NCBI RefSeq assembly: GCF_000737335.2
Contig: NZ_JMCC02000080.1
Coordinates: forward strand, 6,579 to 70,578
Direction of reading: 5' to 3'
Source: Enhygromyxa salina
Lineage (GTDB): Bacteria; Myxococcota_A; Polyangia; Nannocystales; Nannocystaceae
DNA length: 64,000 nucleotides
Shown here: piece after piece, positions 45,277 to 54,652 of the stretch
How the letters are laid out: each line of letters opens with the position of its first letter
Position numbering within the stretch: the first letter of the stretch is position 1
Translations under genes and position numbers: made by a program
Notes under the pieces: model-generated
What the model was told of the DNA's origin: nothing
Seen by the model: the letters and a program-made list of their open reading frames with translations, nothing else
The model's database searches: none

Positions 45277-45672
45277 GTGACCAAGGCGAACACCCACCCC
45301 GAGATCGATCAAAGCCTGTGCGGTGAGATCCTCTCGCTCGCCAAGGGCGCCGCGCAGGTCGAGCTAACAACCGACCCACGCATGGCGGCGGACGAGCGCG
45401 GCTTGGTCCACGGTGGTTTCATCTTCGGCGCGGCGGACTACGCGGCGATGCTCGCGGTCAACGATCCCAACGTGGTGTTGGGGGCCGCCAGCGTGACGTT
45501 CTTGGCGCCAACTCGAGTCGGTGAGCGGGTCCACTTCAACGCCCAGCTGCAAGGCGAGAAGGGCCGCAAGCGCAGCGTCGACGTCAAGGCGCACGTCGGC
45601 GCGACCCAAGTATTCGAGGGCAGCTTCACGTGCTTCGTGCTCGATCACCACGTGCTGGACAAAAAGGGATAA
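45277..45672 (+). CDS. Hotdog-fold thioesterase-like protein
   Basis: A 131-residue single hotdog domain. The segment GLVHGGFIFGAADYAAMLAVN carries the HGG motif and the helix-borne Asp typical of PaaI/FapR-like hotdog enzymes, followed by the strands VVLGAASVTFLAPTRVGERVHFNAQ and VFEGSFTCFVLD. Family members hydrolyse acyl-CoA thioesters or bind them. The GTG at 45277 was chosen since it begins directly before the hotdog core. The stop is six bases before the ATG of the ILVBL-like lyase gene, so the two are almost certainly co-translated. A joint role in acyl-CoA chain shortening is a reasonable inference. Confidence 0.82.
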   Translation: MTKANTHPEIDQSLCGEILSLAKGAAQVELTTDPRMAADERGLVHGGFIFGAADYAAMLAVNDPNVVLGAASVTFLAPTRVGERVHFNAQLQGEKGRKRSVDVKAHVGATQVFEGSFTCFVLDHHVLDKKG

Positions 45673-45678
45673 CAAGAC

Positions 45679-47430
45679 ATGGACGGCGGACAGATCATTG
45701 CGAGCGTACTCGAGCGCCAAGGCGTGCGGCAGCTCTACACCCTGTGTGGCGGGCACATCTCCCCGATCCTGGTCGCGGCCAAGCGCATCGGCATCGACAT
45801 CATCGACGTGCGCGACGAGGCCAGCGCCGTGTTCGCGGCGGACGCGACCGCGCGCATGACCGGGATCCCCGGGGTCGCTGCGGTCACGGCCGGGCCCGGC
45901 CTCACCAACACGATCACGGCCGTCAAGAACGCGCAGCTGGCCGAGTCGCCGCTGGTGATCTTTGGCGGCGCGACGGCGACGGTGCTCGAAGGCCGCGGCT
46001 CGCTGCAGGACATCGATCAGGTCGCGCTCATGCAGCCCCACGTCAAGCAGGTGTTCACGCCTCGCTCCGTGCGGCAGCTGGTCCCGACCATCGAGGCTGC
46101 GTTTCGGATCGCACAAGAGGGCGTGCCGGGGCCGGTGTTCGTCGAGACCCCGGTGGATCTGCTGTACCCCGAGGCGACCGTGCGCGAGTGGTACATCGAT
46201 CAGGGCGGCGTCAAGAAGCCGAAGAACCTGGTCGGCTACGCAACCCGGGCGTTCCTCGAGCAGCACCTCGCGCGGCAATTTTGGGGCGCGCCCGGTCCCA
46301 AGGCCCAAGCGCCCGTCCCCGTGCCCATGCACGACGCCAACCGCCGCGACGTCGACAAGCTGCTGGGTTGGCTGCGCGAGGCCAAGCGACCCGTGTTCGT
46401 GGTTGGCAGTCAAACCGTGTCTGTCGCCGCCCAGGCGCCCGCGATCGCGGCCGCGCTCGAGTCGATCGGCGTGCCCGTGTGGCTGGCCGGCGGCGCGCGA
46501 GGCCTGCTCGGGCAACAACACCACCTGCAGTACCGGCACAAGCGAACGGCGTCGCTCAAGGCCGCCGACCTGGTCGTAGTGTTCGGGTTTCCGCTCGATT
46601 TCCGCCTGGGCTACGGGCGCTCGATCGGCAGCAAGGCCAAGCTCGTCACGGTCAACCTCGGCGCCAGTGCGCTGACCCAGAACCGACGTCCCACCCTGGG
46701 GGTCCACGCCCACCCGGGTCGCTTCATCACCCAGATCGCGGCGGGCCTTGGCGACGGGGCCGGAGCCCAAAACGCCCAGCGCTGGCAGCCATGGTTTGAC
46801 GAGATCAGCGAGCGCGAGCAGGCCCGGGACGCCGAGATCGTCGAGCAGGGCAAGGCCGAGGTCGACGGCGTCAACCCGATCGATCTGTTCTTGCAGCTCG
46901 AGCAGCTGATGGCCGACGACAGCGTGTTGGTGGTCGACGGCGGCGACTTCGTGGCGACCGCTGCATACATCGTTCGCCCGCGTCGGCCCCTGTCTTGGCT
47001 CGATCCCGGTGTATTTGGCACGCTGGGCGTCGGCGGCGGATTCGCCGTTGCCAGCTGCGCGGTACGCCCCGAAGCCGAGGTCTGGCTGATCTACGGCGAC
47101 GGCTCGTCGGGCTACTCGCTGGCCGAGATCGACACCTGCGTGCGCCGGGGCCTGGCCCCAATTGCGATTATTGGAAACGACGGATCCTGGCAGCAGATCG
47201 CCCGCGACCAGATCGAGATCCTTGGCGACGCTTGCGGAACCGAGCTGCTGCGAACCGCCTACCACACCGTGGCCGAAGGTTACGGCGGTCGCGGTTTGCT
47301 GCTCGACGATCCTGCCAAGATCGAGGCGACCCTGCGCGAGGCCCAGGCGATCGCAAAGCAAGGCACGCCGGTTGTCATCAATGTGATGATCGGCAACACC
47401 GACTTTCGCAAAGGCTCGATCTCAATGTAG
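45679..47430 (+). CDS. Thiamine-diphosphate enzyme, 2-hydroxyacyl-CoA lyase/ILVBL-like
   Basis: A 583-residue thiamine-diphosphate enzyme of the acetolactate-synthase superfamily. The three usual domains are visible: PYR (1-170, catalytic Glu47 in VRDEASAVFAAD, GLTNTITAVKNAQLAESPL), the central domain (200-350, VGSQTVSVAAQAP), and PP (370-560) with the cofactor motif GDGSSGYSLAE to GND. The extremes, LCGGHISPIL and NTDFRKGSISM, and the middle GGDFVATAAYIVRPRRPLSWLDPGVFGTLGVG closely follow vertebrate ILVBL (HACL2) as remembered. This places it with 2-hydroxyacyl-CoA lyases, which split such CoA esters to an aldehyde and formyl-CoA in alpha-oxidation, rather than with biosynthetic acetolactate synthases. 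The neighbouring hotdog gene fits fatty-acyl chemistry. No regulatory or small-subunit gene is present. Confidence 0.9.
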   Translation: MDGGQIIASVLERQGVRQLYTLCGGHISPILVAAKRIGIDIIDVRDEASAVFAADATARMTGIPGVAAVTAGPGLTNTITAVKNAQLAESPLVIFGGATATVLEGRGSLQDIDQVALMQPHVKQVFTPRSVRQLVPTIEAAFRIAQEGVPGPVFVETPVDLLYPEATVREWYIDQGGVKKPKNLVGYATRAFLEQHLARQFWGAPGPKAQAPVPVPMHDANRRDVDKLLGWLREAKRPVFVVGSQTVSVAAQAPAIAAALESIGVPVWLAGGARGLLGQQHHLQYRHKRTASLKAADLVVVFGFPLDFRLGYGRSIGSKAKLVTVNLGASALTQNRRPTLGVHAHPGRFITQIAAGLGDGAGAQNAQRWQPWFDEISEREQARDAEIVEQGKAEVDGVNPIDLFLQLEQLMADDSVLVVDGGDFVATAAYIVRPRRPLSWLDPGVFGTLGVGGGFAVASCAVRPEAEVWLIYGDGSSGYSLAEIDTCVRRGLAPIAIIGNDGSWQQIARDQIEILGDACGTELLRTAYHTVAEGYGGRGLLLDDPAKIEATLREAQAIAKQGTPVVINVMIGNTDFRKGSISM

Positions 47431-48027
47431 GGCATGCCAGTCACTTGCGCGGCATCGAGGCTGGTCGCCGCGTGCTGGACTTGGGTCGCGCCGTGCATGC
47501 TCAGCCGTGAACATGCACACCGATCAACTACAGGTTGGCGAGTTCGTCGCCGCTGTCGCTCGCTCGAAGCTGTGGAAGCGAAGCTGTCGCGGGCTCGGCT
47601 GGGGCGCGGTGGGGCGCTGGGGTCCCCACAGCTTTTGCAGCTCGCGCTGGATCAGCTGACGTCGCGGCGAGTACCAACTGGCCGCCTTCGGGACGACGAG
47701 CCGAAGCACCGCGAGGCCCAGCGAGGCGACGACGCTCTCGCTGCTCGTGGGCTTGGTCGCAGGCGTATGCGAGGGCCCGCGTCGCCGGGCGCAGGGGCTG
47801 GTTTGAGAGGCAGGCAGGGTCGGGAGTTGGTGGGAGACGCGGGACATCGGGCAGCTCGTGTCCCCACGATCCGATCCCCACCCCCGGACCGTCAGGGACG
47901 GCGGTGCCACCGAAGCCGGCCTCGTAGGGGGGCGTCTGGGTCACGAATTCGCGCGCGCTGCCAGGCCGCATCAGAGCGTCACCAACCGTCACCAAGGCTG
48001 GCGACGCTCGAACATGCCCAGACCCGC
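47431..48027. other. 597-bp gap with one weak minus-strand ORF
   Basis: No firm gene. A minus-strand frame at 47524-47910 gives 128 residues, with a plausible C-terminal half (ESVVASLGLAVLRLVVPKAASWYSPRRQLIQ) and GC-rich third positions, but its first half is Pro/Ser/Arg-rich low complexity and it has no family resemblance. Two other overlapping frames look no better. The region may carry the decayed end of a gene and the terminators of the flanking convergent genes. Confidence 0.35.
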
Positions 48028-48972
48028 TCACCCGTCTGCGGGCCAGCTCCCGCCAACCTCGACCCGATCCCGCCCGCGACCTTTGGCCCGATACAGGGCC
48101 GCGTCTGCGGTCAGCACCAACACCTCACGGTCGGGTCGCCCCTCGATCATGTCGGTCCCCGCGATCCCAACCGAGACCGTCTGCGGCCCGGTCTTGAGCT
48201 CGGCGGCCGACCTGGCGAACACCCGACGGACTCGCTCCGCGAGCACCTTGGCTTGGTCCGCGGTCGTCTCGGGCGCGATGATCATGAACTCCTCCCCACC
48301 GTAGCGACAGGGGATGTCCGTGACCCGCAGCTGGTCGCGCAGCACCTGGCCAAACAGCGCGAGCAGTTGGTCGCCGGCCATGTGCCCAAACCTGTCGTTG
48401 ACCGCCTTGAAGTGATCGAGGTCGAACATCAGCAGCGAGAGCGGGCGTTGGTGGCGGGTCGCTCGAGAGAGCTCGACCATGATCCGCTCATCGAACACAC
48501 GCCGGTTGCCAACCCCAGTCAGCGAGTCCGTTCGGGCAGCGCGCTCGAACTCGCGGCTCTTGTCCTCGAGCGCCTTGGTCAGCGCCCGGATCCGCAGCAT
48601 CGCCTTGAGCCGCACGCGGAGCTCGAGCGGGTCGACGGGCTTGGTCAAGAAGTCATCGGCGCCGGCGTTGATGCACTGCTCGCGCACCTCTTTGCTGGTC
48701 AGCCCGGTCAGGAACACCATCGGCACATAGGACGCCGACTGCTCGCGCAGCAGCCGGGTCAGCTTGAGCCCGTCGACGTTGGGCATGACCGCGTCCATGA
48801 GCACGAGATCCGTGGAGCTGGGATCGAAGGCACGCAGCGCATCGGTCCAGCCGTGGGCGACCGTCACTGCGTGACCGAACTCGAGCAAGATCGAGCTCGT
48901 CGCGGTCGCGGCCGCGGGATCATCATCGACGACGAGGATCTGCGCGCGGACCACTTCGGGCTTGGACTTCAT
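48028..48972 (-). CDS. Receiver-GGDEF diguanylate cyclase
   Basis: A 314-residue response regulator that makes cyclic di-GMP. The receiver (10-125) has the acidic pocket VVDDDP, phospho-acceptor Asp60 in VLMDAVMP, Thr in FLTG and Lys111 in TKPVDP. A helical linker leads to the GGDEF domain (145-310), with DSLTGVGNRRVF, the active loop GGEEF at 225-229 and the inhibitory I-site RVTD at 216-219, so it should be active and subject to product inhibition. It resembles PleD/WspR-type cyclases with one receiver. The ATG at 48972 was chosen; an extension to 49020 adds 16 Arg-rich residues. No cognate histidine kinase is adjacent. Confidence 0.94.
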   Translation of the reverse strand: MKSKPEVVRAQILVVDDDPAAATATSSILLEFGHAVTVAHGWTDALRAFDPSSTDLVLMDAVMPNVDGLKLTRLLREQSASYVPMVFLTGLTSKEVREQCINAGADDFLTKPVDPLELRVRLKAMLRIRALTKALEDKSREFERAARTDSLTGVGNRRVFDERIMVELSRATRHQRPLSLLMFDLDHFKAVNDRFGHMAGDQLLALFGQVLRDQLRVTDIPCRYGGEEFMIIAPETTADQAKVLAERVRRVFARSAAELKTGPQTVSVGIAGTDMIEGRPDREVLVLTADAALYRAKGRGRDRVEVGGSWPADG

Positions 48973-49092
48973 GCGAGCGTTGGCTGGGGCTCGTTCGAGC
49001 CTCCCCCTCGATGGTCTCACGAGCGCAACGAAGCTGTGGGCTCGCTTTCGCCGCAGCCGTTCGCTGGCCGCGAGCGGACGTGATGGCTCGCC

Positions 49093-50703
49093 TCAGCTAA
49101 AAGCGGCCTCGCCCGAGCTGGAAGCGGCCTCGCCCAGCCCAAAAGCAGAGCGCAGGGCGGCTACGCAGGGCTGGATCAGATTGGCCACCCCCTCGCGCCG
49201 CAGCCGTGTGCGCAGGTTGTCGTCCAGCACACCGTGGATGCGCAGGCTCGCGGGCACGCCCGCCGCAGCGGTTGTGACCGTGGCCTCTTGCATGGCCTGG
49301 TCGAGCCGTGCAAACGCAAACTCGACCAGGCTCGGCTCCGCCGTGTCGAGCATCCATCGCAGCGCTCGCCAGCCAAGCTGCGCGTGACGAAGCTCGTCTT
49401 GGGCGATCTGCGCGAGCGTGGCGGCGACCTGGCGGTCAGTCGCGTGGGCGGCCGCCTCGCGGGCCTCGATCGCGGCCAGGGTCTCGCCCACGCAGGCCTC
49501 GAGCACGAGCGCTTCAATGATCGCGTGGGTGCTTGGCGCGGTCACGCAGCCGCGAATGTCGAGGGGACCGGGTCCCACCGACGCGCCCGCGTAGGCGCTG
49601 GCCAGACCAAAGGCGAGGCGCGCGTGCTCGATCTCGTCGGTCATGGCGCGGTGGGTCTCGGCCAGCAAGTGTGGCGGCGCGCCGAGCTCGAGCAGCTGGG
49701 TGGCGAAGCGCGCAAACGAGGCGACCGAGGCGTGCTCGAACTGGCCGACCTGCGTCCAGTACTGGGCGAGCTGCTGGCGGGTCTGGGCGTCGAGCGGGTT
49801 CGGGCTGATCGCTGCGCACCAGTCCTCGCGCTGGGTCGTGCTGGCCACCCGGGCGTGGCCGCTGATCAAGAACGGTCGCCCGCAGTCACCCTCGCACCAA
49901 CCTGGCGGCTCGCAGCTAAAGCCTGGCGCGCCTGAGGCCGAGCAGTAAAACTGCGTCGGCTCGCCCTCGGGAAAGCTTGGGCAAGGCGCGTCGGGGCAGT
50001 CCGCGTTGACGTGGCACTCGTCGGTTGGGGACGCGCAGGCGAGGCTGTAGGAGTCGTCGCAGATCCCCGGGTCGAGGCTGAGGCCGCACAGACCGTCGTT
50101 GCAGTCGTCGGTGGTGATGCACCCGGCGGGGATGCACTGCGACGCCTCGCCGATCACCCCCGCGCAGGCGCAGACCGAGCCGGGGTCGCAGTCGGCATCG
50201 CTGGCGCAGCCGTAGTGGCAGCCGCAGCTGCCCCAGATGTCGAGCGCGCAGCTGCCGTGGGGTTGCTCGAGGCAGTCGGCGGCCGTCTGGCACCCGGACA
50301 TGGAGTCGGCGCAGGCGGGGGCGTCGGGGCCTTGGGGGCCCACGCACTCGACCGCTTCGACGCGATGGATGAAGCCGCCCTCGCACTCGACGAAGCCGCT
50401 GGGGAGCTCGCTGTTGGCTTGCGTGATCGGGGTGGGGTTGGTGCACTCGAAGGGGTCTGGCGGCGGACCGGTCTCGTCGCCGTCGCCGTCGCCCGAGTCG
50501 CCGTCGCCATCGCCGTCGCCCGTTGTGGTGCTGGTGCTCGTGGAAGCGCTGTCGCTCGAGTCCGCGGAGTCGGCAGTGTCGACGTTGCCGTCGGTTCCGT
50601 TCTCTTCGCCCATGTCGGTGCCGCTGGTGCGGCTGACACACGCGAGCTCGAGACCGAGGGCGGCGATGATACTGAGGTATGCGGGGTCGAGCTTGGTCTT
50701 CAT
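49093..50703 (-). CDS. Cysteine-rich lipoprotein with C-terminal ferritin-like domain
   Basis: A 536-residue secreted lipoprotein. The signal peptide ends at LELAC, then comes a Thr/Ser/Asp/GDGDGD linker to about residue 80. Residues 85-300 are a cysteine-rich modular region (CQTAADCLEQPHGSCALDIWGSCGC and similar, with more than 30 Cys). Residues 320-470 form a four-helix ferritin-like domain: QFEHASVASFARFATQLLELGA, TDEIEHARLAFGLA, ACVGETLAAIEAREAAAH and QDELRHAQLGWRALRWM. The two ExxH pairs plus extra Glu residues are those of diiron-carboxylate proteins. The combination of an exported Cys-rich module with a diiron bundle recurs in Nannocystaceae-style proteins; iron oxidation or binding outside the cell is possible but unproven. 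The ATG at 50703 was chosen over a GTG seven codons upstream. Confidence 0.88.
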   Translation of the reverse strand: MKTKLDPAYLSIIAALGLELACVSRTSGTDMGEENGTDGNVDTADSADSSDSASTSTSTTTGDGDGDGDSGDGDGDETGPPPDPFECTNPTPITQANSELPSGFVECEGGFIHRVEAVECVGPQGPDAPACADSMSGCQTAADCLEQPHGSCALDIWGSCGCHYGCASDADCDPGSVCACAGVIGEASQCIPAGCITTDDCNDGLCGLSLDPGICDDSYSLACASPTDECHVNADCPDAPCPSFPEGEPTQFYCSASGAPGFSCEPPGWCEGDCGRPFLISGHARVASTTQREDWCAAISPNPLDAQTRQQLAQYWTQVGQFEHASVASFARFATQLLELGAPPHLLAETHRAMTDEIEHARLAFGLASAYAGASVGPGPLDIRGCVTAPSTHAIIEALVLEACVGETLAAIEAREAAAHATDRQVAATLAQIAQDELRHAQLGWRALRWMLDTAEPSLVEFAFARLDQAMQEATVTTAAAGVPASLRIHGVLDDNLRTRLRREGVANLIQPCVAALRSAFGLGEAASSSGEAAFS

Positions 50704-50772
50704 GGCAGGGGGGTATCGTGCCACGAACGGGGCTGCTCGATCACCCTGACCCGAAGAAGGGCGCCTGAGCGC

Positions 50773-53487
50773 TCAGCGCGGGTCTGGCGTGCCGACGAGC
50801 TCGGGTGCGATCCGAGCCAGGACGATCTCGGCCGCCTGGCGCATTTCTGGAGACAGGGCGAGCAAGATGTCTGGGGAGCTGTTCTCCGCGGCTTCGAGCG
50901 CCGCGATCATCGGTGCCCAAGCCTCGGCGTCTCGGAGCGTTTGCAGTAGCGCGCGAGCCTTCTCGGCGTGGCCGTGGTGGACGACTTCGGCGAAGAACTT
51001 CAGGATCGCGGGCCAAGCCTCTCGGCGATACGTCTCGTCGCTCACCGCCAAGAACTGCGCGGCCGCTTCGGCAGGCCAGGCTCCGCGTGCGGCTTGGATG
51101 TAGGCTAGCGTATGCCCGTAATGAGGGACGTCCGGGGCTCCATCGACCGCCGTTTGGGCGCTCCGCTCCGCGGACTCGAGATCGCCGCCGGACGAGTAGA
51201 GGAACCATGCGAAATTGTTGTGCCATTTAGGCTCGCGCGGTTCGAGTTCGATTGCGCGCCGGTACGCGGCCTCGGCTTCGTCCACGCGAGCCAAATAGTT
51301 GTGTAGAAGTTGAGCGAGCCCGCTCCATGCATGGGCGAAGTTGGGGTCGAGTTCGATCGCGCGCCGGTACGCGGCTTCGGCCTCGTCGAAACGCCCGAGG
51401 TGGTCCTGCAGGAGGTTGGCGAGCCCGTTCCATGAGTGGACGTGGTTGGGGTCGAGTTCGATCGCGCGCCGGAAAGCGTCCTCGGCCTCGTCGACGGCTA
51501 CGAGTTGCTTGGAGTACGTGATGCCCAACGCAAATAGACTATCCGCCGAGATTGACTCCGGGTCCGATTCATCGACTATTTGCAGACGATTCATCGCCCC
51601 GACGTGAGATGCCCGCGCCGCCCAACCAACACGAACCCAATGTTGTTGGGTGGCGTGGATGGAATCATCAAATTCCCGAGGATCAACGGTGCCACCGGAG
51701 TTTGACTTGTAGGCCAACAGACTGGGCAAGATCGCGGGATCCTCGCACACCTCGACTGCGCTCTTGATGTCATCAGTGGCAAGATCGTTGTCGACGTAGC
51801 CCTTACGAATGGCACCGCGGATGGCCTCGGCAACCGCAGGGGAAAACCACGTCGGCCACTTGTGTTCTTGCTCGTCAATCAAGAACGCACGCATGAGAGC
51901 GAGCTGCGTCGCGGTTAGTACCTGAGTAGTGATGTAAAACTTCTGCTGCGCCGACAGCATCAGAGTGCTCCCCAGCAACTCCCAAAACCGCTGACCATCG
52001 AGCCCTTCCGGCCAATCCCAATCCGCATTGAGCACCGCCCGCTCAGCCTTGGCGAGCGCGGTGAGCCGCTCGGCTCGCGTCTTCAACTCGCGATCCTCCC
52101 CGTCGAGATCCAGCACCCCCTCCAGCTTCGAGCGCGGGTCAGCCAAGATCGCCCGCAGGCTGTGAGTCTCGAGCGCGTGCCGAAGCCCAGGCTCCCGGGC
52201 CACCTGCGCCAGCGCGAACCCAAAGTCCGCGCCGTGCGAGCTCTCGGGTGCCCGTAGGTGGCGCAACCCCCGGCCGCGCAGGTCCTGCGACGGAAAAAAC
52301 AGCTCGATGAACTTCACCAAGAACAGCAACCGCCGCCGCATCCGACGACTCGCGCGCATCAAGTACCAAATATTGAAGAACCGCTCGCTAATCTGAAACC
52401 CAATCCGCTTGCTCCCCGGCAGCCGCGTCTTCTCCACCACCCCCTGCTTGACCAGCCGATTCAGCTGCGCCGACGTCAAGCTCACATCCAAGCGCAGCCG
52501 GTCCGCCAAGTCGCGCGCGGTCGCGGGATCCCACATCAGCGCGAGCCCATCGACGACCCGCTGCGCCTGCGGGGCCAGCTCTTCGAAGCGATGCTTGTAG
52601 AGCGGCGTAATCTGATCCAACAAACGCTCGAGATCGCTGCGTGCGTCGCCCTCCGTCCCCTGCGACAACAGGTTGAACAGCAGCACGAGCGTGCGCGGGT
52701 TGCCGCCGGACAACAATCGCAGCGTCTGGATCCTACCGGGCTCGCGGTCGATCAGCTCGAGCACGTGGGGCTGATCGGTGAGCGTTGCGAGGTGGCGCAT
52801 GATCTCGAACGCCTGCGCCTCGTCGAGCCCCTCGAGGTTGTGCACGCGAAAGAAGTCGTAGAACGCCTTGTCGTAGCGAAAGCTGCTCTCCAGGGCCTGG
52901 CTCGTCGCGCCCATCACCAGCAGTCGCGGCTCGCGGGACAGGACCTCGCGCAGCGCCCAGTCGTCTTGGTCCAGCCGCCCAAGCACGAGGTCCACGTTGT
53001 CGATCAGCAACACCAACCGGCGCTGGATCCCGTCGGCCATGCTCAACAGCAGCTTCAGCGCGCTCGCGCGACGGGTCGCCTCGTCGGCCGTCGTGGCGAT
53101 CTCGTTGATCTGCTCATCGATCGACCGTAGCGACTCGCGCTGGCCCCTCGCCTCGAGCGAGTCCGCCAGCGCGTCGACGCAGTTGAGCCAAAAGTCCGAC
53201 AAGCTCGCGACGTTGTATTGCTCCTCGGGAAACACCAACGGCAACCAGCGCTGATCCAGCTCGGGGTCGTCCTCGATCGCGAAGCGCAGGCGGCGAAGCA
53301 GGGTCGTCTTGCCCATGCCGCGGCGCCCGACGATGAGGTGGTGCTGCGCCAGACCGCTGATCTCGTCACGCAGATCCCGAACCAAGCGATCGAGCAGCGG
53401 CTGACGAGCGACGAACAGGCGGATCAGCTCTTGCTTGGCCAGCAAGTCGGGGTTGTAGACAGCCACCCCGTGGAGCTCCGGGCTCAC
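50773..53487 (-). CDS. P-loop ATPase with C-terminal TPR repeats (second gene of an ATPase pair)
   Basis: A 904-residue protein. An AAA/STAND-type ATPase occupies about 25-290: Walker A GRRGMGKT at 54-61 (Lys60), Walker B LVLLIDNVD at 158-166, and a sensor stretch RLLVMGATSQ. A winged-helix-like part follows (DVSLTSAQLNRLVKQGVVEK, about 325-350), then a long helical region. From about 655 at least three TPRs are visible (AEDAFRRAIELDPNHVHSWNGLANLL, repeated as AEAAYRRAIELDPNFAHAWSGL and AEAAYRRAIELEPREPKWHNNF). Its start overlaps the stop of the partner ATPase by four bases (ATGA), so the two are translationally coupled. The architecture suggests a signal-responsive switch or conflict-system sensor; no effector domain is recognised. 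Confidence 0.88.
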   Translation of the reverse strand: MSPELHGVAVYNPDLLAKQELIRLFVARQPLLDRLVRDLRDEISGLAQHHLIVGRRGMGKTTLLRRLRFAIEDDPELDQRWLPLVFPEEQYNVASLSDFWLNCVDALADSLEARGQRESLRSIDEQINEIATTADEATRRASALKLLLSMADGIQRRLVLLIDNVDLVLGRLDQDDWALREVLSREPRLLVMGATSQALESSFRYDKAFYDFFRVHNLEGLDEAQAFEIMRHLATLTDQPHVLELIDREPGRIQTLRLLSGGNPRTLVLLFNLLSQGTEGDARSDLERLLDQITPLYKHRFEELAPQAQRVVDGLALMWDPATARDLADRLRLDVSLTSAQLNRLVKQGVVEKTRLPGSKRIGFQISERFFNIWYLMRASRRMRRRLLFLVKFIELFFPSQDLRGRGLRHLRAPESSHGADFGFALAQVAREPGLRHALETHSLRAILADPRSKLEGVLDLDGEDRELKTRAERLTALAKAERAVLNADWDWPEGLDGQRFWELLGSTLMLSAQQKFYITTQVLTATQLALMRAFLIDEQEHKWPTWFSPAVAEAIRGAIRKGYVDNDLATDDIKSAVEVCEDPAILPSLLAYKSNSGGTVDPREFDDSIHATQQHWVRVGWAARASHVGAMNRLQIVDESDPESISADSLFALGITYSKQLVAVDEAEDAFRRAIELDPNHVHSWNGLANLLQDHLGRFDEAEAAYRRAIELDPNFAHAWSGLAQLLHNYLARVDEAEAAYRRAIELEPREPKWHNNFAWFLYSSGGDLESAERSAQTAVDGAPDVPHYGHTLAYIQAARGAWPAEAAAQFLAVSDETYRREAWPAILKFFAEVVHHGHAEKARALLQTLRDAEAWAPMIAALEAAENSSPDILLALSPEMRQAAEIVLARIAPELVGTPDPR

Positions 53488-54635
53488 GACAGCACCATCG
53501 ATCGCCAGTAGTCGCGCAGCAGCGGTGAACGAAAGCGCCAGCGATCGCTGTCCTCGACCAGATAGCCGTCGCTCTCGAGCACGCCCAGCAGGTAGCGCGT
53601 GAGCTGCTCGTCGGCGCCCCGGCCGTGCATGAGCTCGCGCATGACTGATTTGGGTGCACCGCTGGTGTCGCGCGCGGCAGCCTCCAGCAGCGCCAAGGCG
53701 TGATCCTCATCGATCGGGCCCAGCTCATCGAGCAGCCGCTGAACCCAGGTGTCGAAGTAGCTCTTGTGCGAGTTGGTCAGGAGCCGGTCGTAGGCTTGGT
53801 CAACGGACGCGATATCGGGCGTGATGACCTCGAGATCGCGCACCATCGAGAACAACAATTGGAGGTGATAGGGGATCAGCCAGTCGATTTTGTCGAGGAT
53901 GTGCCCGTTGACTTCGTCGCTCAGCTCAATCGAGTAGGTCGCAGCGAGATCCGCCAGGAAGTCGCGTGCATGCTCCCGAGAAAAGCCACCGAGTCGCACG
54001 ATCGCTAGATCGTTAATCGTGTCGCCAAGCCGTTCGCGTTGGGTCACCGTGTCGAGTCCGATCGAACCACACACCAGCCACCGCACGCCCAGGCGCGCCT
54101 GCCGATCACCGCGAACGTGCCTGAACCAATTGAGGAATAGCCGGGCACGCTCGCGTCCGTGCACGCGCAAGAGGTTGAGCACGAAGATCGGGAGCTCGTC
54201 CAACATCAAGACGCAGCGCCCGTCGACCGTCCGGAGTATTTGCAGCAGCTCGGCGCCGATGTCCTGCCACTGCTGCATCTCCAGCTCGACGCTGATCTTG
54301 TCGACGCTGAGCTTCTTGACGCGGTCGAGCAATTTCTGAGCGCGACTGACGATCTTGGCACCCGGGCCACGGTCCCCCGCGAGGATCTCCAGCAGCGCAT
54401 GCAAGAACGCCAGCTCCGTGCTGTGGCTGGCAACGCTCGCAAAGATCGCCTTGAAGTTGTGTGTTTCGGCGGTGGCCTCGAGCTTGTAGAGCAGCGATGT
54501 CTTGCCGACCCGTCGGGGCGCGAGCAGCAGGACATGATCGGTCTCGAGCCTGTCCCAGAGTCGGGCCTGCATCTCTTCTCGGTCGTAGAAATTCTGACCT
54601 TCGACGGGGCTCCCGATCGTGTTTCGGATGCTCAT
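53484..54635 (-). CDS. P-loop ATPase (archaeal-ATPase/Orc-like), first gene of an ATPase pair
   Basis: A 383-residue ATPase. The N-terminal NFYDREEMQARLWDRLETDHVLLLAP leads into Walker A APRRVGKTS (Lys45), and CVLMLDELPI at 141-150 is Walker B. Continuing, VCGSIGLDTVTQR supplies the sensor-type strand, and a C-terminal helical/winged-helix part ends with LLGVLESDGYLVEDSDRWRFRSPLLRDYW. This layout is that of the bacterial and archaeal ATPases of the STAND/Orc-like group. The gene is followed without gap by the larger TPR-ATPase gene and preceded by four 16-bp AT-rich repeats ending 17 bp before its ATG, probable control sites for both genes. Confidence 0.88.
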   Translation of the reverse strand: MSIRNTIGSPVEGQNFYDREEMQARLWDRLETDHVLLLAPRRVGKTSLLYKLEATAETHNFKAIFASVASHSTELAFLHALLEILAGDRGPGAKIVSRAQKLLDRVKKLSVDKISVELEMQQWQDIGAELLQILRTVDGRCVLMLDELPIFVLNLLRVHGRERARLFLNWFRHVRGDRQARLGVRWLVCGSIGLDTVTQRERLGDTINDLAIVRLGGFSREHARDFLADLAATYSIELSDEVNGHILDKIDWLIPYHLQLLFSMVRDLEVITPDIASVDQAYDRLLTNSHKSYFDTWVQRLLDELGPIDEDHALALLEAAARDTSGAPKSVMRELMHGRGADEQLTRYLLGVLESDGYLVEDSDRWRFRSPLLRDYWRSMVLS

Positions 54636-54652
54636 GCAGGTCGACGTTTACA

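Noticed and set aside
47528..48031. 167-residue minus-strand frame
   Set aside because: Overlaps another candidate frame and is Pro/Ala/Arg-rich low complexity; neither is convincing, so the stretch was listed only as a gap.
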